NCBI GenBank assembly: GCA_049970095.1
Contig: JBMFNP010000032.1
Span: 1-19,280, forward strand
Length of the DNA: 19,280 nucleotides
Source of the DNA: SKW197 sp049970095
GTDB lineage: Archaea > Thermoplasmatota > Thermoplasmata > Lutacidiplasmatales > SKW197
Direction of reading: 5' to 3'
The stretch's first letter is position 1. Each line of letters opens with the position of its first letter. Below, piece after piece: positions 6,464-14,817 of the stretch. The notes under the pieces are model-generated. The model searched no databases. It worked only from the letters and a program-made list of their open reading frames with translations, and was not told where the DNA came from. The position numbers and the translations under genes were made by a program.

Positions 6464-9169
6464 ATGCGGAAATTTCTGGCGCTAGCAGGATTGTGCATGC
6501 TTTTTGTTTTCATGGCTAACAGCGGTTCATGTGCGTCTGTGGACACCATAGCCACTTACAGTGCAAAAATTTCCTGGGAGTGCAAAGGTGCTGGCGAATA
6601 CCACATTTTTTTGAAGGCAAATGAAACAAAACTCTACGATACAGTGTACGCAGACCTTGAGGAAGGTCAGATTGTGGGCCCAGAATATTTCTTTGAAGTG
6701 GAATTTACCTATGCAAATGGCACAAAGGGAAAGGCAAGGGAAATAGAGGGGAAGGCACATGTACCTGCAAATTCTAAAACAATCACCTATAATCTAACAG
6801 GGCTTATGCCCCTCACCCACTACACTGTGGAAATCAGATACGGGAGCAATGTAGAAACTGTAGAATTTACCACATTTGCAGAAGAGGTACAGCTCCCAAA
6901 AAGTGAAATTGGTGTTTATGGCGTGTTAGGTGTGGTTGTGGGCGCCTTTGCCCTCTTAATTCTCTACCTTGCGAAAACTGAGAAAAAAAAGATACGCTCT
7001 GCCTACATCTATATTGCACCTGCATTGCTGGGTCTTGTGCTCCTCACATTCTATCCAGTTATTTACGGTTTCTTCCTCTCATTCACAGATTATTCCCTCT
7101 CTTATTCCCAGGAATACAATTTTGTGGGTTTTGATAATTACCTGAGGGTGTTATTCACACCTGATTTTTCACTTGTGCTTACCACTACAATTATCTGGAC
7201 GCTTGGATGTGTGGTTTTGCATGTGGTAATAGGGCTCTTTCTGGCTGTGCTACTCAACAGGAAAATCAGGGGAAGGGTGATTTACAGGGCATTGCTGTTG
7301 CTACCCTGGGCAATTCCCTCATACATTTCTGTACTTACTTGGCGGAGCATGTTAGAATATGGGGGCGCAGTTTCAACAGGTATAAATTCTTTCCTCATGC
7401 TGAACATAGATTTCCTGAACTCAATGCCATGGGCACTTGTTTCAGTAATTATGGTGAATGTATGGCTTGGATTTTCATATATGATGATGGTATTCAGCGG
7501 TGCGCTGCAGGGCATACCAGAGGAATTGTATGAAGCAGCGGATGTGGATGGATTCTCAAGGTGGCAGAAGTTCAGATATATAACACTCCCATTGCTCAAG
7601 CCTGCAATTATTCCTGCTGCATTGTTAGGATTTATCTGGACATTTAACATGTTCAATGTGATATATCTTCTTACTGGCGGGGGACCTGTGGGAAAGGTTG
7701 GAGTGAGTGCTGGCTCCACGGATATTCTCATTACATTTGTTTATGACCAGGCATTTCTTTACTGGCGGATTGGGTTTGCTGCTGCATACTCTGTTGTAAT
7801 CTTTATGATGTTGCTGGCATTTTCAGTGATTTATTTGCGTGTGGGAGGTGGTGGGGAGAGCATTTACAGGAGTGCTGAGAGAAAAAGTTTTCTGAGAACA
7901 GATTTCACATTGCGATTATTGCTCTATGTTGTGAGTGCAATCTACCTTGCAGCATTTTTTGGAATTGCGTTCAATGGCACAAATTTTGCAGGGTTGCAGA
8001 TAGAGAACTTTGTTGTAGGTGTACTTTTCCTTCTCTCAGGGCTTCTGGCAAGCAGAAATTATTCTGATGGGGTTGCTCTTGCTAAACTCACTGCAATTCT
8101 TGACCTCGTGATTTCAGTTGGTGTGGTTGTCTGGGCATGCTTCACTGCACCCGCAGAAATTGTGGAAAGGGTAAATCTGATGATGTTTGTTGATGTGGCA
8201 GTGCTCTATTTGTGCAGAAAAGTGCATTGTCAGAAAACACTGGGTATTGCAAAGCATATAGAGAGTGTGCTTGCGCTGCCATTGCGGTTGGTTGGAAAAC
8301 TAGGTGCTGTGCCGGTGAAAGTAAATATGGGGGCGAAGAGGAAAAAGTTGCTAGAGGATTTAACGGTGCATTTTATTCTGATAGGATTTTCAATAATTGC
8401 ATTGCTTCCGCTTGTGGGAATAATCGGGACTTCTTTGTGGCCTGGAAATGTGCGGGTTTCTCTTGCACTTCCCAGTGCAATTAGCATGGAGCATTATGCA
8501 CATGTGCTAAATGAAACTCCATTCTATATATGGTTGAGAAATAGTGTGCTGGTGGCAGGGGGGACCACAATTCTTGGGATTCTTCTTGCAACCACTGCGG
8601 CGTACGCGTTCTCAAGATTTACGTTCAGGGGAAAGAATGGGTTCATGCTCTCCTTTCTTGTGGTTCAGATGTTCCCTGGTGTAATCATATTGATTCCGTA
8701 TTACATTTTGATGCGACAACTCGGGCTTGCAAATACATTCATCGGGCTTGTGCTGGTTTATGCTGTCACAGCGTTGCCACTTGCTGTCTGGATGATTAAA
8801 GGGTTTTTTGATACAATTCCGCCAGACCTTGAGGAGAGTGCGATGGTGGATGGATGCGGACGCCTGGGTGCATTTTACCGTATTGTGCTTCCATTGACAA
8901 AACCTGCAGTTGCTGTGGTTGCCCTCTTTTCATTTCTCTCTGCCTGGAATGAGTTTGTGCTTGCATATACTTTCATGAGTGATGAAAGCATGTACACATT
9001 ACCGGTTGGTCTTACTTCGTTTGTGGGTGCAGGGGGTATGCAAACCACAGCTGACTGGGGCAGTTTTGCTGCAATGTCTGTGCTTGTGGCTCTTCCAGTT
9101 TGTGTGCTGTTTATTGTCTTCCAGAAGTATCTGGTTTCCGGGTTAACAAAGGGTGGTGTGAAGGGGTAG
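6464..9169 (+). CDS. Fused MalF-MalG type ABC permease with secreted FN3-like N-terminal domain
   Basis: A 901-aa single chain carrying both membrane halves of a family 1 sugar importer. Order: signal peptide (about 1-24, ending SGSCA); an extracellular beta-rich domain of fibronectin III character (about 25-140, ending LTGLMPLTHYTVEIRYG); one membrane helix (about 148-168); a MalF-like half with the EAA coupling loop EELYEAADVDGF from residue 353; a linker of about 150 residues with four further hydrophobic segments (about 480-610); then a MalG-like half from about 625 with the second EAA loop PDLEESAMVDGCG at 787-799. No stop codon or frameshift separates the halves, and both EAA loops look intact, so it should be a working fusion rather than two genes. 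AAGGAG lies about 10 bases before the ATG, and the ATPase gene begins 5 bases after the stop. MalF and MalG are usually separate polypeptides of about 290-500 aa. Confidence 0.9.
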   Translation: MRKFLALAGLCMLFVFMANSGSCASVDTIATYSAKISWECKGAGEYHIFLKANETKLYDTVYADLEEGQIVGPEYFFEVEFTYANGTKGKAREIEGKAHVPANSKTITYNLTGLMPLTHYTVEIRYGSNVETVEFTTFAEEVQLPKSEIGVYGVLGVVVGAFALLILYLAKTEKKKIRSAYIYIAPALLGLVLLTFYPVIYGFFLSFTDYSLSYSQEYNFVGFDNYLRVLFTPDFSLVLTTTIIWTLGCVVLHVVIGLFLAVLLNRKIRGRVIYRALLLLPWAIPSYISVLTWRSMLEYGGAVSTGINSFLMLNIDFLNSMPWALVSVIMVNVWLGFSYMMMVFSGALQGIPEELYEAADVDGFSRWQKFRYITLPLLKPAIIPAALLGFIWTFNMFNVIYLLTGGGPVGKVGVSAGSTDILITFVYDQAFLYWRIGFAAAYSVVIFMMLLAFSVIYLRVGGGGESIYRSAERKSFLRTDFTLRLLLYVVSAIYLAAFFGIAFNGTNFAGLQIENFVVGVLFLLSGLLASRNYSDGVALAKLTAILDLVISVGVVVWACFTAPAEIVERVNLMMFVDVAVLYLCRKVHCQKTLGIAKHIESVLALPLRLVGKLGAVPVKVNMGAKRKKLLEDLTVHFILIGFSIIALLPLVGIIGTSLWPGNVRVSLALPSAISMEHYAHVLNETPFYIWLRNSVLVAGGTTILGILLATTAAYAFSRFTFRGKNGFMLSFLVVQMFPGVIILIPYYILMRQLGLANTFIGLVLVYAVTALPLAVWMIKGFFDTIPPDLEESAMVDGCGRLGAFYRIVLPLTKPAVAVVALFSFLSAWNEFVLAYTFMSDESMYTLPVGLTSFVGAGGMQTTADWGSFAAMSVLVALPVCVLFIVFQKYLVSGLTKGGVKG

Positions 9170-9174
9170 ATAAA

Positions 9175-10275
9175 ATGGCAGAAGTTGTGCTGGAACATGT
9201 GTGCAAGAAATACGGAAATTTTGTGGCTGTGGATGACTTCAACCTGCATGTGAAGGATGGGGAGTTTTGTGTGCTTGTGGGACCTTCAGGGTGCGGGAAG
9301 AGCACAGTGCTCCGTATGATTGCAGGACTTGAGGATGTGAGCAGTGGTAAAATATACCTTGGAGGAAAGGTTATTAACGAGCTTCCACCCAAGGAAAGAG
9401 ATGTGGCAATGGTGTTCCAGAGCTATGCACTCTATCCACATCTGAGCGTTTATGAGAACATCGCGTTCCCGCTGAGAATCAGAAAGATGCCATTGCGGGA
9501 GATTGATGAACGGGTGCAGAGAGTTGCAAAAATTCTCGGGATTTCCGAGCAGCTTGAGAAGAAGCCTGCGGAATTGAGCGGTGGACAGAGGCAGAGAGTG
9601 GCAATGGGGAGGGCTATTGTGCGTGAGCCGAAGGTGTTTCTTTTTGATGAGCCATTGAGTAATCTGGATGCTAAAATGAGGGTGCAGATGCGCGTTGAAC
9701 TTGCAAAATTGCACAAAATGCTGGGCACAACAATGATTTATGTGACGCATGATCAGACGGAGGCTATGACATTGGGTGAAAAGGTAGTAGTGATGAATAA
9801 GGGGAGAATTATGCAGTTTGGGAAGCCAGATAAGCTTTATGATAAGCCAATGAATTTGTTTACTGCTGGGTTTCTGGGTTCGCCGCCTATGAATTTCATT
9901 GAGTGTGTGCTTGTGCAGAAGCCTGATGGTATTTATGTGAGCAGGGATGTGTTTAATTTGAGGCTACCAGATGGGGCTGAAAAGATTATTGGAAATTTTG
10001 TTGGGAGTGAGGTTGTGGTGGGTATAAGACCAGAGGATATTTATGATAAACTTTTTGCAGTGGGTGCAACACCTTACAACACATTCCGTGTGCATGTGGA
10101 TGTGCGTGAAACAATAGGTTCTGATGTGTTTATTTATTTCCAGATTGCGGGAGTGAATTTTACAGCTAGGGTGCTTCCGAAATCAAAGGCAGAGAGCGGG
10201 CAGGATATTGAGGTGGTGTTTGATATTCACAAGTTGCACCTGTTTGACAGAAAAACAGGAGAAAGATTGTGGTGA
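9175..10275 (+). CDS. Sugar ABC transporter ATP-binding protein, MalK/UgpC type
   Basis: A 366-aa ATPase that should power the importer encoded upstream. All motifs are present: Walker A GPSGCGKST (36-44), Q-loop Q82, signature LSGGQRQRVAMGRAI starting at 134, Walker B VFLFDE (154-159) with D-loop SNLDA, and switch histidine H192 in THDQTEAM. Residues from about 235 on form the MalK-type C-terminal regulatory (TOBE/OB) domain, with the usual PPMNFIE and VVGIRPEDIYD blocks. ATG 9175 was chosen because MAEVVLEHVCKKYG is the expected N-terminus and it follows the permease stop by 5 bases; the frame is open upstream but overlaps the permease gene. Proteins of this type are often shared by several importers in a cell. 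Confidence 0.95.
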   Translation: MAEVVLEHVCKKYGNFVAVDDFNLHVKDGEFCVLVGPSGCGKSTVLRMIAGLEDVSSGKIYLGGKVINELPPKERDVAMVFQSYALYPHLSVYENIAFPLRIRKMPLREIDERVQRVAKILGISEQLEKKPAELSGGQRQRVAMGRAIVREPKVFLFDEPLSNLDAKMRVQMRVELAKLHKMLGTTMIYVTHDQTEAMTLGEKVVVMNKGRIMQFGKPDKLYDKPMNLFTAGFLGSPPMNFIECVLVQKPDGIYVSRDVFNLRLPDGAEKIIGNFVGSEVVVGIRPEDIYDKLFAVGATPYNTFRVHVDVRETIGSDVFIYFQIAGVNFTARVLPKSKAESGQDIEVVFDIHKLHLFDRKTGERLW

Positions 10276-10646
10276 GATTTCAATTTTTTCACAGATGGGA
10301 ATCTGATAGAGGGACATTGAGGTAGAGCACCCGAAAGCAGGGAAAACGAGTGGTTTATTCCGGTGTCTCACTCCTCTTTTCATTGAGGTTAAAGGATTGA
10401 AGTTTGTTGGAGTGAATAAAAAAATTTCAGTAAAGTGGGAAACATTAACTTTGGTTGATGAGATTTATCTAATAATCTCAGCCAGGAAACCGAGAGCCTG
10501 CCAGATAGTAATGGTAAGACCTAGGTCCAAAAATTTTGAATTTTCAAACAAAACGTATGTTCCCCGGTGTGTAGAAAAATAAAATACCACTTTATTTTTC
10601 GGCAATTATGAACAATAAAAAGCTAATAAATTAGAGAAAACATGAC
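10276..10646. other. Intergenic stretch with no convincing gene
   Basis: 371 bp, AT-rich in its second half. A T6 run at 10284-10289, just after the ATPase stop codon, could end transcription in the archaeal manner. A 61-codon frame at 10397-10582 has no clear ribosome site and no recognisable motif, and I do not call it. The right part probably marks the ragged end of the CDF pseudogene block. I see no RNA gene or repeat. Confidence 0.5.
10284..10289 (+). terminator. Possible T-run terminator after the importer operon
   Basis: A run of six T residues lies 9 bases after the ATPase stop codon, without a strong hairpin. Archaeal RNA polymerase can stop on such tracts, but a single T6 is weak evidence. 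Confidence 0.25.
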
Positions 10647-11088
10647 TTAAAAATTAGAGAGATTGGTGAAAAGTGTGAAATCATAGAATAAATTTACACG
10701 CCCTGCGTTTTTCGCAAAAACGGCAAGCAGGCCGACATCAAGGTTCGTAAGACTGGCGACCGGTTTGACAATCATTTTTGCTGTCCCATAGGCAGCAAGG
10801 AAGATCAATCCTAATGAATGCGCTGCTGCAATGCTCTCGCCCTTGTAAATGCCATAAGGAGACTGTTCTGATTTCTTCTCAGAAAGGTATATGCCGCCTG
10901 CCACGAGGAGACTAGCAACTACATCAGTAAAAATGTACCGCTTCTGCTAAAAGAGCGGCGCTGCCGGTGAAAATATAGAGGAGAAATTTTATTGGTGTGA
11001 ATACCATATTCAGCGCTGAAGACATAATCGCCAGCTTCTTGCCTTCATAAATAGTTGCATCGCTTATTCTGTATTCTCCGTGCTTCAT
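10647..11088 (-). pseudogene. Cation diffusion facilitator (CDF) transporter remnant, frameshifted and truncated
   Basis: Two frames together read as the N-terminal third of a CDF metal-cation/proton antiporter. From ATG 11088 the first frame gives ISDATIYEGKKLAIMSSAL, a first membrane helix and SAALLAEAVH, then hits TGA (10924-10926). The neighbouring frame continues TDVVASLLVAGGIYLSEKKS and SPYGIYKGESIAAAHSLGL, the usual CDF blocks 'H-L-DVVAS' and 'PYG--K-E'. The break lies at about 10925-10934 in a T/A-rich run and amounts to a 2-base loss or 1-base gain. The product then ends at 10647 in unrelated residues (YDFTLFTNLSNF), well short of the roughly 300 aa of a full CDF protein. It begins 22 bases after the methyltransferase stop codon, so the two were probably one operon. 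Confidence 0.8.
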
Positions 11089-11110
11089 GAGAGTCTCGCA
11101 ACAGAAAAGA

Positions 11111-11743
11111 TCATTTTACTGCTCTTACAACGACAAATAAACCCTCGCCGTGACCTTCCTTTACCGGCTCTATTTCTTTTATCTCTGCAGGATGATGAAA
11201 GATCGTCTGGGTGAGACGGAAGTCCTTGAAACCTGCCTGCTCAAGAAGGGTAACGAGTTCTCCGACAGAATAGAACTTAGCATGTTTGTAAAATACGCTT
11301 TTGTCCTTGTTCATCTGATACAACTTGCCGAGAGGACTTTCCTTGTCGATAAGCCCTATTATCAGATACCCTCCGGACTTCAATACCCGGTAAGCCTCTT
11401 TGATTGCCACCTCTGCATTGTCCACAAAACAGATTGTCGTTACCATAATGGCGAAGTCAAATTGGGCACTGGCGAAAGGAAGGGATTCTGCAACACCATC
11501 GACTACCTCAACCCCCCTTTGCCGGGCAAGTGCGCGCATCGCTGCCGACGGCTCAACGCCAAGCTTGATACCGAGTGGAGCAGCAAACCTTCCGCTTCCC
11601 ACACCGATCTCAATCCCGTTGCCGCTCTCGGGCAACAGCATCCTGACCGCCCTAAGTTCCGACTCATAGGCAAATCTGTTCCTTTCAAACCACTCATCGT
11701 ATTGTTTTGCATACTTTTCAAATACGTTATTCTGGTTCATCAT
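11111..11743 (-). CDS. Class I SAM-dependent methyltransferase (UbiE/Methyltransf_11 type)
   Basis: A 210-aa Rossmann-fold methyltransferase of unknown substrate. Seen: SAM motif I EIGVGSGRFA (45-54), an acidic end of strand 2 in VEPS (63-66), GVAESLPFASAQFDFAIMV covering motif II, and EAYRVLKSGGYLIIG as motif III. The C-terminal part includes IDKESPLGK and a short HGEGLFVVV strand. Start ATG 11743 gives MMNQNNVFEKYAKQYDEWF, which matches the usual opening 'Y---YD-WF'; ATG 11776 is possible but adds residues without similarity that I recognise. No clear Shine-Dalgarno is seen. It overlaps the end of a possible 45-codon gene by 17 bases and is followed by the CDF remnant. Base composition looks more GC-rich than in flanking genes, which suggests transfer from another lineage. 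Confidence 0.88.
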   Translation of the reverse strand: MMNQNNVFEKYAKQYDEWFERNRFAYESELRAVRMLLPESGNGIEIGVGSGRFAAPLGIKLGVEPSAAMRALARQRGVEVVDGVAESLPFASAQFDFAIMVTTICFVDNAEVAIKEAYRVLKSGGYLIIGLIDKESPLGKLYQMNKDKSVFYKHAKFYSVGELVTLLEQAGFKDFRLTQTIFHHPAEIKEIEPVKEGHGEGLFVVVRAVK

Positions 11744-11864
11744 CGTTATAACTGCCCCATATTGGGTCACTTTCAAATTGTTTTGCCCACATTTCTTCGG
11801 GAGAAATATACTTTTCCATTTCTTCCTTCAAAAAAGAGATTCTATTCTGTTTGCAATAATCCAT
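11727..11864 (-). CDS. Possible 45-aa acidic small protein upstream of the methyltransferase
   Basis: An open frame of 45 codons from ATG 11864 to TAA, not recognised. It contains KEEMEKYISPEEMWAKQFES and ends in a tryptophan- and acid-rich tail (IWGSYNDDEPE). ATG 11819 is another start and would give 30 aa; the codons just before it (TTG AAG GAA GAA) look coding. Its stop codon lies inside the methyltransferase start region (17-base overlap), as in translationally coupled genes. It could be a real small gene, the tail of a truncated upstream gene within the same decaying block, or chance. No promoter or strong ribosome site was found. Confidence 0.35.
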   Translation of the reverse strand: MDYCKQNRISFLKEEMEKYISPEEMWAKQFESDPIWGSYNDDEPE

Positions 11865-11970
11865 GATTATTCTGCAGTGCTTAGTTTAAGGGCAATGGGG
11901 GAGGGGGTGGACTTCCATTGGAAACGCACATCTCCTCTGTGCATGTTTTCTCACCATTGGTGTACATTTT

Positions 11971-13134
11971 TCACTCATACATCCCATATGCCACCTTTTT
12001 CATCCTCCCAGCTTTTTCATCTTTGGTGTACATTTCTACATGTTTTTCAATTCCTGCTATCAGTTCATCAAGTCCTTTGAATGAGAGAGCAGAAACCAGG
12101 AAGGGTATGCACCCAGTTTCAAGTTTGATCAACTCAGTGAGACGGGAGAGTTTATCGGGGGTTGCCAGATCAATTTTTGTTATTACATACAGAAATTTCT
12201 TGCTTACTCTTTCGCCTGTGATGAATCTTGCAGCATACTGTATTATCTGTGTCTGCACAACTTTCATTTTTCTCAGGGCTTCACTTTCTTTATCTGCACC
12301 ATCTACAAGCACAAGCACAACATCAGCTGCACAGATCTCTTCATATGTAGCACGAAACGCATCTATAATATAAAGCGGTAAGCCGTCAATAAATCCTATT
12401 GTATCTATTACCAATATGTTCTTTTTTGGCATGTTCAATCTTCGGACAAGTGTAGAAAGTGTTGTAAACATGCGATTATCCGCAAGTGCACCTGCATCTG
12501 TCAGCGCGTTCAGGAGTGTGGTTTTCCCTGCATTGGTGTAGCCGGCAAGAGCAACAGTTACAAAGTTCAGTTCCTTTCTCCGTTTTCTCTGCAATTCTCT
12601 TGCCCTCCTGTACTTCTCAAGTTCTTTCCTTATCTTTGTTTCCCTTCTTTTTATCAGATCATAGTACTGCTCTACCATATACTCTCCACCAGCATACGCA
12701 CCACTATGCTCCCCTGTCTTGTATCTGTGCACATACTCACGCATTAGTGGAATCTCGTACTGAAGCTTTGCAAGTTCCACCTGTAATTTTGCCTCAACAC
12801 TATTCGCATTCCTTGCGAAGATTTCAAGGATTAACAGAGTTCTATCCATTACATGTGCACCTGTTTCCTTCTCAATGTAATATATCTGCGTTGGCTCCAG
12901 CGGATCATTTACAATGAGGGTCTCAATATTCTTTTCTTCTATCTTTTTCTTGATCTCACAAAGTTTCCCTTCACCCACATAGTATTTTCTATCAGGATAA
13001 CTTCTGTTCTGGTACACCACTTCTGTAATGGTATAACTTATTGTCTCTGCCAACTCCTGAATTTCACTAACATCCTTTCTGATGGTTATAAGAATTACAT
13101 CCTTTGCATCACATTTTCCTGATCCTTCCTTCAT
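11971..13134 (-). CDS. hflX: GTPase HflX
   Basis: A 387-aa ribosome-associated GTPase of the HflX family; bacterial relatives split stalled or stressed ribosomes. From ATG 13134 the chain has the N-terminal HflX domain (about 1-130, with YYVGEGKLCEI and the conserved DRTLLILEIFARNA), a basic coiled-coil (about 155-190) and the G domain: G1 GYTNAGKT (198-205), switch I threonines in FTTL, G3 DTIGF (244-248), G4 TKID and G5 SALS, then a short C-terminal tail. The frame also opens at GTG 13170, which overlaps the hutU stop by 4 bases (GTGA) and would add the odd stretch NGGGGAFLLQL; no good ribosome site decides between them. The close packing says it is co-transcribed with hutU, a pairing with no known functional reason. 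Confidence 0.93.
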   Translation of the reverse strand: MKEGSGKCDAKDVILITIRKDVSEIQELAETISYTITEVVYQNRSYPDRKYYVGEGKLCEIKKKIEEKNIETLIVNDPLEPTQIYYIEKETGAHVMDRTLLILEIFARNANSVEAKLQVELAKLQYEIPLMREYVHRYKTGEHSGAYAGGEYMVEQYYDLIKRRETKIRKELEKYRRARELQRKRRKELNFVTVALAGYTNAGKTTLLNALTDAGALADNRMFTTLSTLVRRLNMPKKNILVIDTIGFIDGLPLYIIDAFRATYEEICAADVVLVLVDGADKESEALRKMKVVQTQIIQYAARFITGERVSKKFLYVITKIDLATPDKLSRLTELIKLETGCIPFLVSALSFKGLDELIAGIEKHVEMYTKDEKAGRMKKVAYGMYE

Positions 13135-13166
13135 GAGTTGCAGTAGAAAAGCACCCCCTCCCCCAT

Positions 13167-14804
13167 TCACCGCAGCATGGGAATCCTTATCCCCACCTTC
13201 TTTGCAAATGCAATTGCCTCCTCATACCCTGCATCCACATGCCTGACAATACCCATACCAGGATCCGTTGTAAGTACCCTTTCTATTCTCTTCTCAGCAT
13301 TTTGTGTACCATCTGCAACCACAATCATGCCAGCATGCGTAGAATATCCTATACCTACCCCACCGCCATTGTGTAGCGCAACAAGGTCCGCACCAGCAGC
13401 CACATTTAGCATGGCATTCAGCAAAGGCCAGTCCGCAATAGCATCACTTCCATCTTTCATGCCTTCAGTTTCCCTATATGGTGAAGCAACAGAACCACAA
13501 TCAAGATGGTCCCTTGTAATGGTCACAGGTGCCTCAAGCTCTCCACTTGCCACCATTCTGTTTATAATTTTCCCGAATTTTGCGCGCTCCCCGAAACCAA
13601 GCCAGCAAACTCTTGCAGGTAAGCCCTCAAAAGGCACATACTTCTCTGCAAGCTGGATCCAATTTACAAGTTGTGCATTATCCGCAAATTCTTTCATTAC
13701 CACATGGTCAGTTTTTATTATGTCATCTTTATTACCAGAGAGTGCAATCCATCTGAAAGGGCCCCTTCCCTCACAGAACATCGGGCGTATGTAAAGAGGA
13801 ACAAAACCTTGGAATGCAAAAGCCTCCTTGAAACCCCTTGAATATGCCTGTGCCCTGATATTATTTCCATAGTCAAAAACAACCGCACCCCTTTCCATAA
13901 ATTTTACCATAGCCCTAACATGCTCTACTATGGATTCCATAGCCATCTCAATATACTTCCGGGGGTCAGTTTTTCTCAGGGCTTCTGCATCAGATATACA
14001 CAATCCCCTGGGTACATAGCCATTCAGAGGGTCATGGGCACTTGTCTGGTCAGTCACCACATCAGGCTGGAAACCCCTTCTTACAAGTTCAGGCTCAATT
14101 TCTGCGCAGTTGCCCACAAGTCCGATGGAAAGTGGTGTTCCGTTTTTCTTTGCATCCAACGCAATTTTCAAGCATTCCTCAAGATCATACACAATCATAT
14201 CACAGAAGCCTCTTTCCACTCTTCTCTTTATTCTCCGCTCATCAACCTCAATATCTATGCACACACCATGGTTCATTTTAACAGCAAGTGGTTGTGCACC
14301 ACCCATCCCTCCCATCCCACCAGTGAGCACAATTTTTCCTCTTAATGTGCCATCAAAGTGTTTTTTTGCCACTGCAGCAAAGGTTTCATATGTGCCCTGA
14401 ATGATTCCCTGGGTTCCAATATATGCCCAACCACCAGCAGTCATCTGTCCGTACATTATCAAGCCCAGTTTTTCAAGTTCATAGAATTTTTCCCATGTAG
14501 ACCATCTGGGTACAAGATGTGCGTTTGCAATAAGAACACGGGGTGCCTCTTCATGGGTGCGAAACACACCCACAGGTTTGCCTGACTGGACAAGCAAGGT
14601 TTCATCATTTTCAAGTTCGGTCAGAGTTTTTACGATAGCGTGATAGCATTCCCAGTTTCTTGCAGCCTTGCCTGCACCTCCATAAACAATCAGTTCATCT
14701 GGTTTTTCTGCGTTTTCTATGTTGTTTTGGAGCATTCGCAGTATTGCCTCCTGTCTCCAGCCCTTACAGATTAATTCTCTGCCTCTTCTAGCAGTCACGC
14801 CCAT
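13167..14804 (-). CDS. hutU: Urocanate hydratase (urocanase, EC 4.2.1.49)
   Basis: A 545-aa cytosolic NAD+-dependent enzyme that hydrates urocanate to 4-imidazolone-5-propionate, the second step of histidine breakdown. The full family pattern is visible: LICKGWRQEAILRMLQNN, YGGAGKAARNW, YGQMTAGGWAYIGTQGI, the glycine-rich NAD-binding GGMGGMGGAQPLA (about 160-172), VTDQTSAHDPLNGYVP, FDYGNNIRAQA, ICE-like signature region GLPARVCWLGFGER, and DHLDCGSVASPYRETEGM. Length is usual (about 550 aa). ATG 14804 is supported by an excellent Shine-Dalgarno GAGGTGAT 5 bases upstream. It lies 13 bases after the small beta-barrel gene and runs into hflX. No hutH, hutI or hutF/hutG gene is in the window, so the rest of the pathway, if present, is elsewhere. 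Confidence 0.97.
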   Translation of the reverse strand: MGVTARRGRELICKGWRQEAILRMLQNNIENAEKPDELIVYGGAGKAARNWECYHAIVKTLTELENDETLLVQSGKPVGVFRTHEEAPRVLIANAHLVPRWSTWEKFYELEKLGLIMYGQMTAGGWAYIGTQGIIQGTYETFAAVAKKHFDGTLRGKIVLTGGMGGMGGAQPLAVKMNHGVCIDIEVDERRIKRRVERGFCDMIVYDLEECLKIALDAKKNGTPLSIGLVGNCAEIEPELVRRGFQPDVVTDQTSAHDPLNGYVPRGLCISDAEALRKTDPRKYIEMAMESIVEHVRAMVKFMERGAVVFDYGNNIRAQAYSRGFKEAFAFQGFVPLYIRPMFCEGRGPFRWIALSGNKDDIIKTDHVVMKEFADNAQLVNWIQLAEKYVPFEGLPARVCWLGFGERAKFGKIINRMVASGELEAPVTITRDHLDCGSVASPYRETEGMKDGSDAIADWPLLNAMLNVAAGADLVALHNGGGVGIGYSTHAGMIVVADGTQNAEKRIERVLTTDPGMGIVRHVDAGYEEAIAFAKKVGIRIPMLR

Positions 14805-14817
14805 GAAATCACCTCAA

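Noticed and set aside
7282..7731. 149-codon frame antisense to the fused permease
   Set aside because: It lies fully within the strongly conserved permease coding region on the other strand; it is a shadow.
10397..10582. 61-codon frame in the gap after the ATPase gene
   Set aside because: No ribosome site, no motif and no partner; basic and mixed composition typical of chance frames.
13177..13794. 205-codon frame antisense to hutU
   Set aside because: The hutU sense protein matches its family along its whole length; the antisense frame has no features of a protein.
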